This document shows, one piece after another, positions 18,950 through 27,790 of a DNA stretch of 27,790 nucleotides. Under the pieces are notes generated by a model, which had not been told where the DNA came from, made no database searches, and worked only from the letters and a program-made list of their open reading frames with translations. Source of the stretch: Phycomyces blakesleeanus NRRL 1555(-). Taxonomy: Eukaryota > Mucoromycota > Mucoromycetes > Mucorales > Phycomycetaceae. Each line of letters opens with the position of its first letter. Positions within the stretch are counted from its first letter, which is position 1. The position numbers and the translations under genes were made by a program. The DNA is taken from the NCBI RefSeq assembly GCF_001638985.1, contig NW_017265137.1, positions 169,052 to 196,841 on the forward strand. The letters run 5' to 3'.

Positions 18950-21900
18950 TTAGCACAGAATATTTGTATCAAAATAAGACACGGTCTTTTCTTTTATATA
19001 AGCACACCATCCTTCACTTATAAAGACCTTATATTTGGCCATACAAGCACCTCACTTACCTTACTTAAAACAAGCAATGAACCAACTTCGTACTTTACAG
19101 CACTAACACAAGCTGTCCCAACCTTTTATCGACAACTTTGCTCCTCATCAATACACTATATACTTGCATATCATAATCTTGTCTTATGCTGCAATCTCTT
19201 TTCTGTCCCCTATATAAATCCGACTTCATCTGATAATTGCCTGGTAGTGGATACTTTTAAGCTCATGCCCAACCACGAAACAGGAAAGAGGCTGAGGCTG
19301 AGGCGCCCCAACCCTCAACTTGCCCGAAATCCAATATTCCGTAATAAACTCTAAAATTACATTTATACAATTGTCTTTTTTTCCTCTCCATACATGTACC
19401 CAACAAGACTGATGTGATAAACCTAACCACAGACTAACTACCTTCACCATGTCTTTTACTAGGTGCGGAATCCAGATACTCGCCACATTAGAGGATAGAC
19501 TTCAAAGTAAATGCAACACGCTGATCCACAAGGTTATACATCAACTAGCCCATTTTTTTATTTCATTATCCTTAAAAAGTAGTTCCAATAAGTCCAGTTG
19601 GAGGGAGTACAAACCCTTGCCCTCCGTGCTGACAAACACCGGCAGGCGAATGGAGAGATTTCAGCAGATTACCACAAATGTACAGTTTCTGAACGACAGT
19701 CTTGAAATAATACTACTCATATTTACTATTACTCTACAAACCATTTGTACACTGATTCTGATGGAATGACCGGGGCAGCCACTGCATTATGTGAAGCTCC
19801 GTATACGCCTAAACAAATAGACCAGATACCCATAGACGATTTATTTCACAACCTACCCCAAGATATTTGCCTCTCAAATACCAGGCGTTCCTCACTGGAA
19901 GTCATATCTTCTGTTGACAGCATACGAGGAGTGCCTCGGTATCCAAGAAAAGACACCCCAAGATTATAAAGACTCCCTTATGATACTCTTCAACTTGTAT
20001 CTACTTATCCTTCTCGTACCCAGCTGCTGACCAAAGTGTACAACGAAGCTCTCAGTGATGGCCAATTCCTATAATCCTGGAAAACCCTTTGCGTGTTCCT
20101 GCTACCAAAGAAGGGCAATATTTTCTCTTTGAAGATTTTTGGACTAATTATCCAGATCAACGCTGAAACCAAGGTCTTCACTAGTCTTCTTAACGCCCGC
20201 GTGGCCAGAGGCGCTAGATCCATTGTATCTCCGTACCAAACCGGACTCTTTTGCGATAATTTTCTTGCTAACAGTGGTATAATCACAAAGCTGGTTATGA
20301 GCCATATAAATTCCACCGGTCATTCCGGAGTCAGGTCTTAGATTGGATTAGGAAAAAGGTTATTATCGGGTTTATCCTGAGCATTTCAAGAAAATTCTAA
20401 CCCAATTCAGTTTTCTTTCTTCCATTATAACCTGTGCTTCTAATTTTCTTCTCTTCCAACCTTAAGACTACTGTCAATGGCTTCCTCTCTTTTCCTCTTT
20501 GCCAAGTGTGTGAATTCAGAGAGGCTGACCTAATGTATCCTGCTTTGCTTAACCAGGACTTCGGTCCACTTTTGCGCCAACATATTCACGATCCATACTT
20601 TCCTGTATTTGACATACAAGGTACTTTTGGCCAACCCTCTTCTTCTCCAATAAAGCTACTCGCATATGGTGATGATCTTTTGGTTTCTTACTCGAAGACC
20701 CAATATGTGTCCTGATTACAGCACCACCTCGCCACTTACGCCTCTGCTTCAAATGCACGTATCAATCTTCACAAGACTTAAGTATTTTCTCTGTTGGGTT
20801 GTCCTCACAGTCACCGGATGAGCACCATTTACAGCTTGCAGACTGATGGCTAGCAAGATAGTCGCTCTTCTGGATCCCTTTGCTACCTTAACTCCTGTCA
20901 TTTCCTTTCTCACTTAAGGCAGCTTCTTCTGGTCTGGTGATGCTTTGTAAGATACACATTTTTCATCATTATCTGTCTGATATCCAACCTCTTCTTCATA
21001 TCATTTTACCAACTTCCAAAAAAGTCAATTTCGTTCATACACCAATCTTTTCTTTATCATCTTTGCTGCGTATGATATCCATCCTTCTAGGTTTGACTTT
21101 ATTGTGGTAACTCTGGTGACTTGCATGGATATTCTTCTGGGCTCTGTATATTTTACACCATATGGCTTCCCTTGCTTTTCTTTCTTTTTGGCATCACCCA
21201 CGGATTCGGGATATCTACAAAATTTACACAATTTTGGACGTTCTTTTTCAATCTTCACCTTTCTCCCTCACTAGTTCACCACGCATTCTTTGCAGAATAT
21301 TTCAGAGTATATATGGCTACTCACTCTCATTTCAAACCTTCATATCTCGTGTTTGGCTACCTCAAAGGATCTTGACTGCACAATTTGCTGACCTGATGAT
21401 ACGCAGTGGCTCTGGAATTTATCCTTCTGCACTTTTGTTCTCCCATATGCACCTTACAATATCTGGCTAAGGTCAATTCATCGCAAGGTTTCTTGATGCT
21501 CAGTTTTCTATGCTGTGTTTTTACTCCATTCTTACCTCCTACTTGGTCTTTCTTTGAAAATGAAGACTTTTTTTTAGATAAAGCTATCTCTCTTTGTATA
21601 TTTCTTCAAGCTTCCCCTCTGGCAGACATTCGAGCACACCCATTCTGGAGTCTTCTCTCCAACCTCTGATAGCTTTAATATGCTGTACAAGTTTACCTCC
21701 CCACCTCGCCTTGAGCCCACTCTAGAGCCCGCTTTTATACTTAGCTAGGTTCTTTTCGCTTCGTGGAAACACCACTGGGATTTTGTATCTGATCGAGCTC
21801 CTTTATGTTGCTACCAATGTCATCACTAGAGATATTTTTCTGCGTCACTGCTTACACGCCAAAGACAATCTCAATCAACACTCATTCGCAGTCTAGATAT

Positions 21901-22060
21901 CTAGAAATTTAATATTTTATACTTTCCGAAAACATAAAATCCAAAAAAAAGCTAGATAATAAGAAAGCCAAAAAAGAAAGTTTTGACACCTTTTAAATCT
22001 TTTGAATAAGAGTCCCACTTACCAACTAACTAAAGCTCTGCTACATATAAGCAAAAAAAA
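18950..22060 (+). mobile_element. Degenerate LINE (non-LTR) retrotransposon, copy 1
   Basis: Fragments of one long ORF in successive frames, broken by many stops and frameshifts. In order: an endonuclease-end-like segment (IFGHTSTSLTL, then DNCLVVDTFKLMP); a linker-like segment (NPQLARNPIFRNKL, 19314-19354); the RT palm (LTKVYNEALSDGQF, LLPKKG, ETKVFTSLLNARVARGA, SPYQTG, about 20020-20250); VNGFLSFPLCQV and then LLAYGDDLLVS with the catalytic YGDD at 20665-20676 (usually YADD in such LINEs); then ASNARINLHKT and a long degraded C-terminal part. The GDD aspartates survive, but the element cannot encode an active enzyme. The left end is probably 5'-truncated near the U6 gene. The right limit is set by similarity to copy 2. 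Confidence 0.8.
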
Positions 22061-22904
22061 ACTACTATTTCTTTTTCTTTGACTAACAAGGAAAATTATA
22101 TACCTCTATGCTGGAATAATTAAGATCATCAACCTTAGAGATTATCTGCCCTTCAATAGTTAAGTAGTGGGCTGGAGTTGGCTGTATTAAGTATTGTTAA
22201 TCTTGAATGTGATCAATTGTGACATTTAATTATTGTTGCTATTCTTGTTTGTAGGGCATCCACTACACGGTGTTTGGGCGTTTGTTTTTATACACTTATT
22301 AGTTAATACCTAGCGTTATTTTTCTTAAAAAGAAAAGAATTGAGTTTGCTGAATTCGTTTCAATTTTTGAAACAGCCATCTCCTCGTATGCTTCAGAAAC
22401 AACGTCAACTACATTAAAAGCGTTTTAATCTTGTAAAATCACATGCAACAGCATTCGATATCCAAAAATATTATTAGTTGGAGGACTAATGTACGTAGAT
22501 TGAGTTTTTTGTTTTCAATCTTCATACAAAGTCTTTTAATGTGAATTAGATTAGACAACTATTACGCGTAATTATATTGCAATGTGTAAGATTAAAAGAG
22601 GGCCATTCAGTTCTAAAATCAGTCTACTTTGTGTAATGGCACAAATATTCAAAGAACGGGTGTTTTTAGGCGGTACTTATAATCAAGTTCTTTCTACATT
22701 TGACTTCTTGTAATTACCGTGTCAAACTTATTCATTACTCATTTTTCATTTTTCATCAACTTAAATGCACAATAAAAGACAGATGTTTTTTGGAGACATG
22801 GTTTTAAATAGTTTTTATTTGAAAAAAGATTTGATTTATTAACTTATTAACTTATTGCTACTATTACTATCTACTTTATTTTTCTATACATATAAAAAGG
22901 ATAC
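22061..22904. other. A+T-rich stretch after LINE copy 1
   Basis: No gene seen. If LINE copy 1 had a C-terminal AIWxAHx region it should lie here, but none was found. Confidence 0.55.
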
Positions 22905-23240
22905 AAAGGGTTGTCAAGCTCTTAGTCCCCACACAAGGTGGCTCAATCTCCCCCAGGACGAAAACCTGGCTTGACGGCGAGGGAGGCGGACAGCAGAGTA
23001 TTATCTCAGACTGAACTCATCACGCTTTTACAAGCGGCACAACTACAGAGGGGGCCAAGGACTACACGGCATGAAGCACATGTAACACATCTTTACCCGC
23101 GCTTCACAGCAATGGCGTCCCGTCCATGACCCATGTCTGATGGCGCCACTTTGGGGCAAAGTACCGGCTGTCGTCACTGTTCTGTGGTCATCGGTTTTCA
23201 TAACTACATTCATAGCTAGAAATTCCTAATCGACAGCCGC
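22905..23240. other. Unidentified less A+T-rich island with inverted repeats
   Basis: An abrupt change in composition. It holds nested inverted repeats at the left (GTCAAGC at 22913-22919 with GCTTGAC at 22969-22975, enclosing CCAGG-ACGAAAA-CCTGG) and a 9-bp pair at the right (CGGCTGTCG 23165-23173 with CGACAGCCG 23231-23239). A 63-aa ORF (22938-23129) has no recognisable motif. It could be a structured RNA, the end of a mobile element or an old gene fragment; I cannot decide. Confidence 0.5.
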
Positions 23241-24550
23241 ATTAAAGAAAGAAAGGGAAAAAACGAAAGCCAGAAAAAAGGGTACTTTTATCTTTTTTTC
23301 TTTACCACTCAAAAGAAAAAAAATAGATGGCACTATCCCAAAAAAGGGAGATCTCATATGATTCCTAAAAGATTTTCATGCATAATCAGTTCATCAATCG
23401 ACAGCCTAACATAACAACAGAAAGCCATCTTTGTAATTTGCAGGGAGTATCCTATCCGTCACTAAGTTATATACACTATACCGTTTGTAGCATAAAACAA
23501 AAGAGGTTATGTTTGATGCTAATGCTGATAGTAATTTTAATTGATTTTCTGGATAGTGTCAGGGAGCAAAAAGAAAAAAAAAGAAAAACGTAATAGATAT
23601 TTTCATAAAGAAACACAATTCACACAGCTACTTAACTTTAGTTTATACTTTTCTACAAAGTATTTTTATGTTGAGAGATTAAAACAAACCAATATAGTTT
23701 AACACATAGATTTAAAAAATACAAACATTTGAAGACTATGTGAGAGTAGACAAAGGCCAAATACTTGAAATGTACAAAGAATATAGACATATGCCCATAG
23801 ATTCTTATAGGCTGTAAATAGTCAATAAAATTGAAAAAGATGCCTTTTTTTCTGATCATACTGCTATACAATATTGTAGGTAAGTTAAGCTTAGTTACTG
23901 AATGTCTATGGTCAAGTAGACTTGTGATAGTATCAGTCATCAGTATAAGCTGCAAGAAAAGTATATAAAAGAAAGGACAAGATACTAAAGAAATATAAAG
24001 TATGAAGAGTTAGAAAAGCAATGTTAAGATAAATAGAGAGAGAAAAACAAAGCAGTGAGAAAGCTTATTTTACCAATTAATATTATAGAGATTTTTGCTG
24101 GGATGCTAGATAACAGGTCATTTATCTCTTCGAGTTACTGTATATAAAGAAGTAGACAGCTCAAAATTAATAGTTAATGAAAATTTTAAAGTATTCAAAA
24201 CCCTATTTAGCTGTATCATCAACAAGATTAGTGTGTGCTTATATGCTTCTAATGTAGCCGGGAAGAATATAAGTAGGTTAGCTTAATGGCATTTATAAAG
24301 AGCTTATGGTCTATAGATTAAAACTTCTGTTAAATCCTTCCTACAGATATAGATAACTTCAATATTCAGGAAACAAAAATAATTGATAGACATATTTAGC
24401 AAGCCCCCAAAGTCATCTTCTCATATGTTTAGTAGCAACCAAGTAATTTGACACCACCAAGTCCACAAAAGTTACAAACAGCTTATCAAGATTGACTTAT
24501 TTTATTATACTTTGAGGGCATTGATGATATTATTAATATTGGGTGTGGTC
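23241..24550. other. A+T-rich intergenic stretch
   Basis: No gene seen. The ORFs at 23378-23593 and 23955-23653 have composition-driven translations without motifs. Confidence 0.55.
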
Positions 24551-24564
24551 GGGTCAAGTATAAA
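24551..24564. repeat. Target-site duplication, poly(A) side
   Basis: GGGTCAAGTATAAA, identical over 14 bp to 24774-24787 on the other side of the LINE tail and adjacent to its poly(A). Confidence 0.85.
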
Positions 24565-24773
24565 TTTTTTTTTTTTGTATTGTTTATTAAAGAAATTTCA
24601 TAGTCATGTGCTATCTATCTAAAAGAGTGAGTCTTCTAATTCTATTTTTCTAATGTTTAAGGTAGCGATGGCAGCTATTCGGTTAGTGACAAAAGGAACA
24701 TCATGGAAGATATGTTGGAAGTGAGCGTCCCAAATGGCCCCTATTGTGCATTCCAGAATACTATAGGCGGACA
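24565..24773 (-). mobile_element. 5'-truncated LINE tail with poly(A) and target-site duplication
   Basis: A 209-bp insert read on the minus strand. It begins directly with coding sequence (LSAYSILECTIGAIWDAHFQ at 24771 downward, then HIFHDVPFV and LNIRKIELEDSLF), matching the AIWxAHxxxxF and I(R)xxExED C-terminal signature of fungal LINE ORF2 proteins. A TAG stop is at 24621-24619, AATAAA at 24588-24583, and 12 A (T on plus, 24565-24576) end it. The frame is intact to the stop, unlike copies 1 and 2. Confidence 0.85.
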
Positions 24774-24787
24774 GGGTCAAGTATAAA
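24774..24787. repeat. Target-site duplication, truncated-end side
   Basis: The second perfect copy of GGGTCAAGTATAAA, which marks the 5'-truncation point of the LINE tail at 24773. Confidence 0.85.
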
Positions 24788-24817
24788 GAAGAAAGTAAAA
24801 CTATTATCTCGTGAGAC

Positions 24818-24835
24818 CGAGCTGGATCCACCTCG
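24818..24835. repeat. 18-bp near-perfect palindrome
   Basis: CGAGCTGGATCCACCTCG is self-complementary except for one C/C pair. It lies 30 bp beyond the LINE target-site duplication. No function is known. Confidence 0.6.
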
Positions 24836-24999
24836 CTCTATTCAACAAAGCCGCTATTGACATTAATGGTTTTGTTGTATATATTTCTTTAGTTATATAT
24901 TCCGCTGTACCAGCTTTTTATGTTCTATAGCTTCAAGACCCAAAGTTATTGAACTTACACGATAACAAAATTATTGCATCATGTTTTTGTATTTTATGA

Positions 25000-26115
25000 G
25001 CTAGACTTTTTATTCAAATACTGTAGTAAGTTTGGTGACTTGTATGAATACTCCTCTGGTGTTGACCTATCTCGCTTCACATGACTTATCTCCTTTTCCC
25101 TATTGGAATTACATCTGAATACTAGATCTCTAAAATATTGACATAGCTTTATATCCTTTGTTTCAATTTTTACCTTCTCTCCTTAGTTCACTACATATTT
25201 CTCTCAAAATACTTCAATTTGTGGATAGTCTCTCTATTTCCTTTCATGCCTTTGTGACTCATTCTTGGCTATCTCAAAGGAGCTCGGCTGTTCCATTGCC
25301 TGCCACGATGATGTGCAGTAGCTCTGAAGCTGGCCCATCTACACTTTTGTCTGTTATATCCCATAACTTTTATTGTAAGTACCTATATACATTTCAATAC
25401 CATTTCTCCTGCAAGACTGTCATTTCCTCTACTAATATTTTACAGTTAATACATGCCATCTAATTTCGTAAATTCTGGTCTTTTATTCTTTTATGTGCTA
25501 CTTGTAACATCTGGTTACTGTTATTTAATTGCAAGATTTCTTGTGGATCAGTTTTTTATTCTCATGTCCTCTCTAAATTTTTACCTTCCACTTGCACTTT
25601 CTTTGAAACTGAAGGTGCTTTTTAAGCCTATCTTCTTATATACGCACTAAAGTTTCTCTCCCTTTGATAAGCATTCTTGCACACAAATTTTGATCTTTAA
25701 TCTCATATTTTCAATGTCCGTAGCACACTTTATAGTATGATCTTCCCGCCTCTTCTTGATCCTACCTTGCAGCCTGCTTCCATCCTTGGCTCTGCTTTTT
25801 AGCATTGCGATAACACCATTAAACTTTTGTATTTGATTAATTATCTTTTTTTTTTATCACAAATGCTACCACCAGATCCGATTCTCTATTATTCTGTCTG
25901 CAAGTTAAAGAGAATTTTGATCAATGCTCATTTCATATATATATATATATATATATATTACAATCATACATTTTTTCTATTTTATACTTTACGAAAGCAC
26001 AAAAACCTAAAGACATTTAGATTATAAAAAAAAGACAATTTGTGGCTTCTCTTATATATTTTTGAGCCATAGTATTACCAATAAATCAGAGTTTTGCTCT
26101 ATACAAGCAAAAAGT
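25000..26115 (+). mobile_element. Degenerate LINE fragment, copy 2
   Basis: By eye this parallels about 21060-22060 of copy 1 in the same orientation. Shared blocks include GTGACTTG near 25037, TTCACTA near 25186, GGCTATCTCAAAGGA (25267-25281), GCAGTAGCTCTG (25315-25326), ACACTTTTGT (25342-25351), TATTTTATACTTT (25978-25990) and ACAAGCAAAAA near 26103. Divergence and indels are heavy, and a (AT)12 microsatellite has expanded inside it (25935-25958). No RT motif is included, as expected for a 5'-truncated copy or a partial duplication of copy 1. Confidence 0.7.
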
Positions 26116-26819
26116 ATCTAAATGAAAATTTTCTATCTACATTTAGATTTGCCACAAAAATAAATAGCTGCTATACCATAAATCTCAAATACTTACAAGA
26201 CTATTATATTAACTAATATCTTTCTTCTTTTGGTAAATACGTCTTATATAATGAGTAAATTTTCAATATGACTTGAATGAAATTTATATTTTGTAAAGTA
26301 ATGAAAGTATATATTTGTGTCATTTCTTAAGCTGTATCTAACTTAATTATTACTATTACTATTGCTATTGAAGCGGACAGTGTTGATTTATGTGATACAG
26401 TGCCCCAAGTGGGTATAAGAAGAAGAAAAATGAATATAAATTAATATGTTATAACAGATTTTTAGCCAAAATAGTAGCAATTGACAGACTGTTCTCTTGA
26501 GAAGGATGAAAATAATTGAAAAGTGATATGTAAGGATGGTTTTTATTACTTTTATCTTTCGATCTTTATATAAATATCTGGATAATTAATAAAACAATAT
26601 AATTAGTAAGATTTTACGAAGATATTGAGATAAACTACGCTTCTTTGGATAACTAATAATGGATTAGAGAAAGAAGGATATATAAAGACTGATGAGACTC
26701 ATTGGTAAAAGTCTTATGGGTTTCGATTGAATGCTGTATCAGCTGTAACAATCAATCTATTTCCAAGGTTATGACTTAATAAATCTGCTTACATAATTGA
26801 TACAAGAAATATTTTGGAA
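26116..26819. other. A+T-rich stretch between LINE copy 2 and the transposase remnant
   Basis: No gene seen. TACAGTGCCCCAAGTGGG (26396-26413) has a Tc1-like TA-CAGT start and could be an old element end. The same CCCAAGTGGG recurs at 27732-27741 in direct orientation. Confidence 0.45.
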
Positions 26820-27155
26820 CATAAAATATGCTTGAACTAGCTGGAAGTTTGAGCGCACATGCAAGGAGGTAATAAAAATGAAGCCTTCTCTATTTATGTT
26901 ATATATCAATGATAACAATAATGGGGGGGGGGGTCCATCTATTAAGAAGATAATGGTCTCTATCACAAGTTTGATATTGAATAATATTACATTAAATACC
27001 AGAATTTTATGGTGATATTAAAGCCGTCCAACAGCCCAGATTTCAGCTTCATAAATAACTTATAGGGATATCTCAGCAGGAGATTTTTTTTTTAAAAAAA
27101 AGTCCCATCTTCAAAAACTTTTAAAGAATTCGCAGTGACTACTCATGTAAAATGA
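26820..27155 (+). pseudogene. Tc1/mariner transposase remnant (DDE region)
   Basis: The segment 26946-27155 stays in one frame except for stops. It reads EDNGLYHKF (second catalytic Asp in the QDNAPIH-type motif), then after about 22 residues LKPSNSPDFSFINNL-stop-GYLSRRF, matching the WPSxSPDLNPIENLWGxLKRR signature that carries the third acidic residue. In SPDF the final Asp is kept. A T10A8 run then leads to VPSSKTFKEF. Upstream, in another frame, HMQGGNKNEAFSIY resembles the VKHGGGSVMVWGCFS block, but the spacing to EDNG is far too short, so a deletion and frameshift lie between (a G11 run is there). It is clearly non-functional. Confidence 0.7.
26923..26933. repeat. G11 homopolymer
   Basis: Eleven consecutive G in otherwise A+T-rich DNA, at the apparent frameshift or deletion point of the transposase remnant. 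Confidence 0.9.
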
Positions 27156-27569
27156 AACAATACTCGGGTTGGTTTGTAATATTAAGTGCCCGTCAATTCT
27201 TAGTTATACGACAAATCTTAATTGTATAGCAATGTTTAATTGGATACAAGAAATAAAAAGAGTTCATAGAGGGTTATCACGCATTTGTTTTTCTTTTATT
27301 TTCTAGAAACTATACCTTTGTATTTATATGCTTTCAGACATGAGTTGTTAAGGGAAAGAAGATCATTTAACCAAAGAAGGCTAAAGAATATGTACTAGTG
27401 ATTTATCAGAACTTAATAATTATGATGACCATTGTTGGTACAAGTCTATATATACATACCTTGATTGTAAAAAAAAATCACCTATTTCAATATTGAATAT
27501 TGTATTAAAATATTCATTCATACATTTTTAAAGTGTATCCGATATATCCCAAAAGTAAAAATAAAGATT
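27156..27569. other. A+T-rich stretch
   Basis: No gene seen. It lies beyond the transposase remnant, and no terminal inverted repeat of that element could be recognised here. Confidence 0.5.
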
Positions 27570-27790
27570 TTTCTCAAGACCTGCGCTTGAAGGCCGATTC
27601 ACTCAAGTTTACACCCAAGCTTCTCAACAACCCTCATTCCTGCCCACTTGACATGGCATCAAATTTACCATGACGGCAAAGTATCGGTGAAATGGTTTGA
27701 TGCCAAACTGTTCAAGATAGATGTCTGAGACACCCAAGTGGGACAACATAGCATTTACTTAGACACCTTAACTTTGCTTCGGGTTCTTCC
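27570..27790 (+). other. Coding-like end segment, perhaps a transposase fragment
   Basis: Composition becomes less A+T-rich up to the window edge. One plus frame reads WHQIYHDGKVSVKWFDAKLF from 27654, followed by a stop at 27726. The KVSVKWFDAK piece vaguely recalls the (V)xKWxDxKxV strand of piggyBac-type transposases, but nothing else supports that. It continues past the window. Confidence 0.25.

Noticed and set aside
18671..19354. A U6-LINE template-switch chimera, as known for mammalian L1
   Set aside because: U6 and LINE copy 1 are on opposite strands, U6 has its own TATA box and terminator, and no junction is visible. They look like neighbours only.
21025..21258. A minus-strand 77-aa ORF (and others) inside LINE copy 1
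   Set aside because: They are antisense shadows; the plus-strand frames carry the reverse transcriptase motifs.
1..27790. CRISPR arrays, rRNA genes, bacterial-type operons or prophage
   Set aside because: No regularly spaced identical repeats, no rRNA landmarks and no prokaryotic gene organisation were seen; introns and a U6 gene show eukaryotic nuclear DNA.

Overview
The window looks like nuclear DNA from an early-diverging fungus, most likely Mucoromycota (a Mucorales-type genome). The reasons are an A+T-rich, microsatellite-filled intergenic background, short GT-AG introns (69-188 nt, one with a perfect TACTAAC branch point), coding exons that are much less A+T-rich than their surroundings and favour C-ending codons, CT-rich leaders, a eukaryotic U6 snRNA gene, and a divergent iron permease/ferroxidase gene pair known from these fungi. 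Species cannot be named from the sequence alone.

Layout. Positions 1-8280 are almost gene-free: a decayed Tc1/mariner-like fragment at about 123-330, an unidentified exon-like segment on the minus strand (2460-2587), two striking 5-bp-periodic tracts (5769-5868, 6158-6207), a hexamer array (7624-7694) and many simple repeats. Positions 8335-13421 hold the functional core, the high-affinity reductive iron uptake pair: an FTR1-type permease (minus strand, one intron, 365 aa) and a FET3-type multicopper ferroxidase (plus strand, six coding exons, 582 aa). They are transcribed divergently from a 1526-bp shared intergenic region with three exact ATCTGATAA sequences, the motif of iron-sensing GATA repressors (Fep1/SreA/Urbs1 type). 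Fet3 oxidises Fe(II) outside the cell and passes Fe(III) to Ftr1 in the same plasma-membrane complex, so co-regulation from one region makes sense.

Positions 13422-18660 contain one plausible small orphan gene (16011-16505, Asn/Ser-rich protein), a 15-bp foldback, a possible MITE and short coding-like scraps. From 18671 to 26115 the window is a retroelement zone. A well-conserved U6 snRNA gene lies on the minus strand, and beside it is a heavily mutated LINE copy (about 18950-22060, RT motif YGDD). A second, more decayed copy of its 3' part lies at about 25000-26115. Between them sits a short minus-strand LINE tail (24565-24773) with poly(A) and a perfect 14-bp target-site duplication. The right end (26820-27155) holds a second Tc1/mariner remnant, followed by an unidentified less A+T-rich segment that may be another transposase scrap.

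I found no evidence of a wholly new multi-gene system. The observations most worth following are the triple GATA-repressor motif, the recurring 5-bp-periodic tracts (one inside the shared iron promoter, forming an inverted repeat), the textbook LINE insertion, the unusual 3' hairpin of the U6 gene, and the unidentified exon-like segment.
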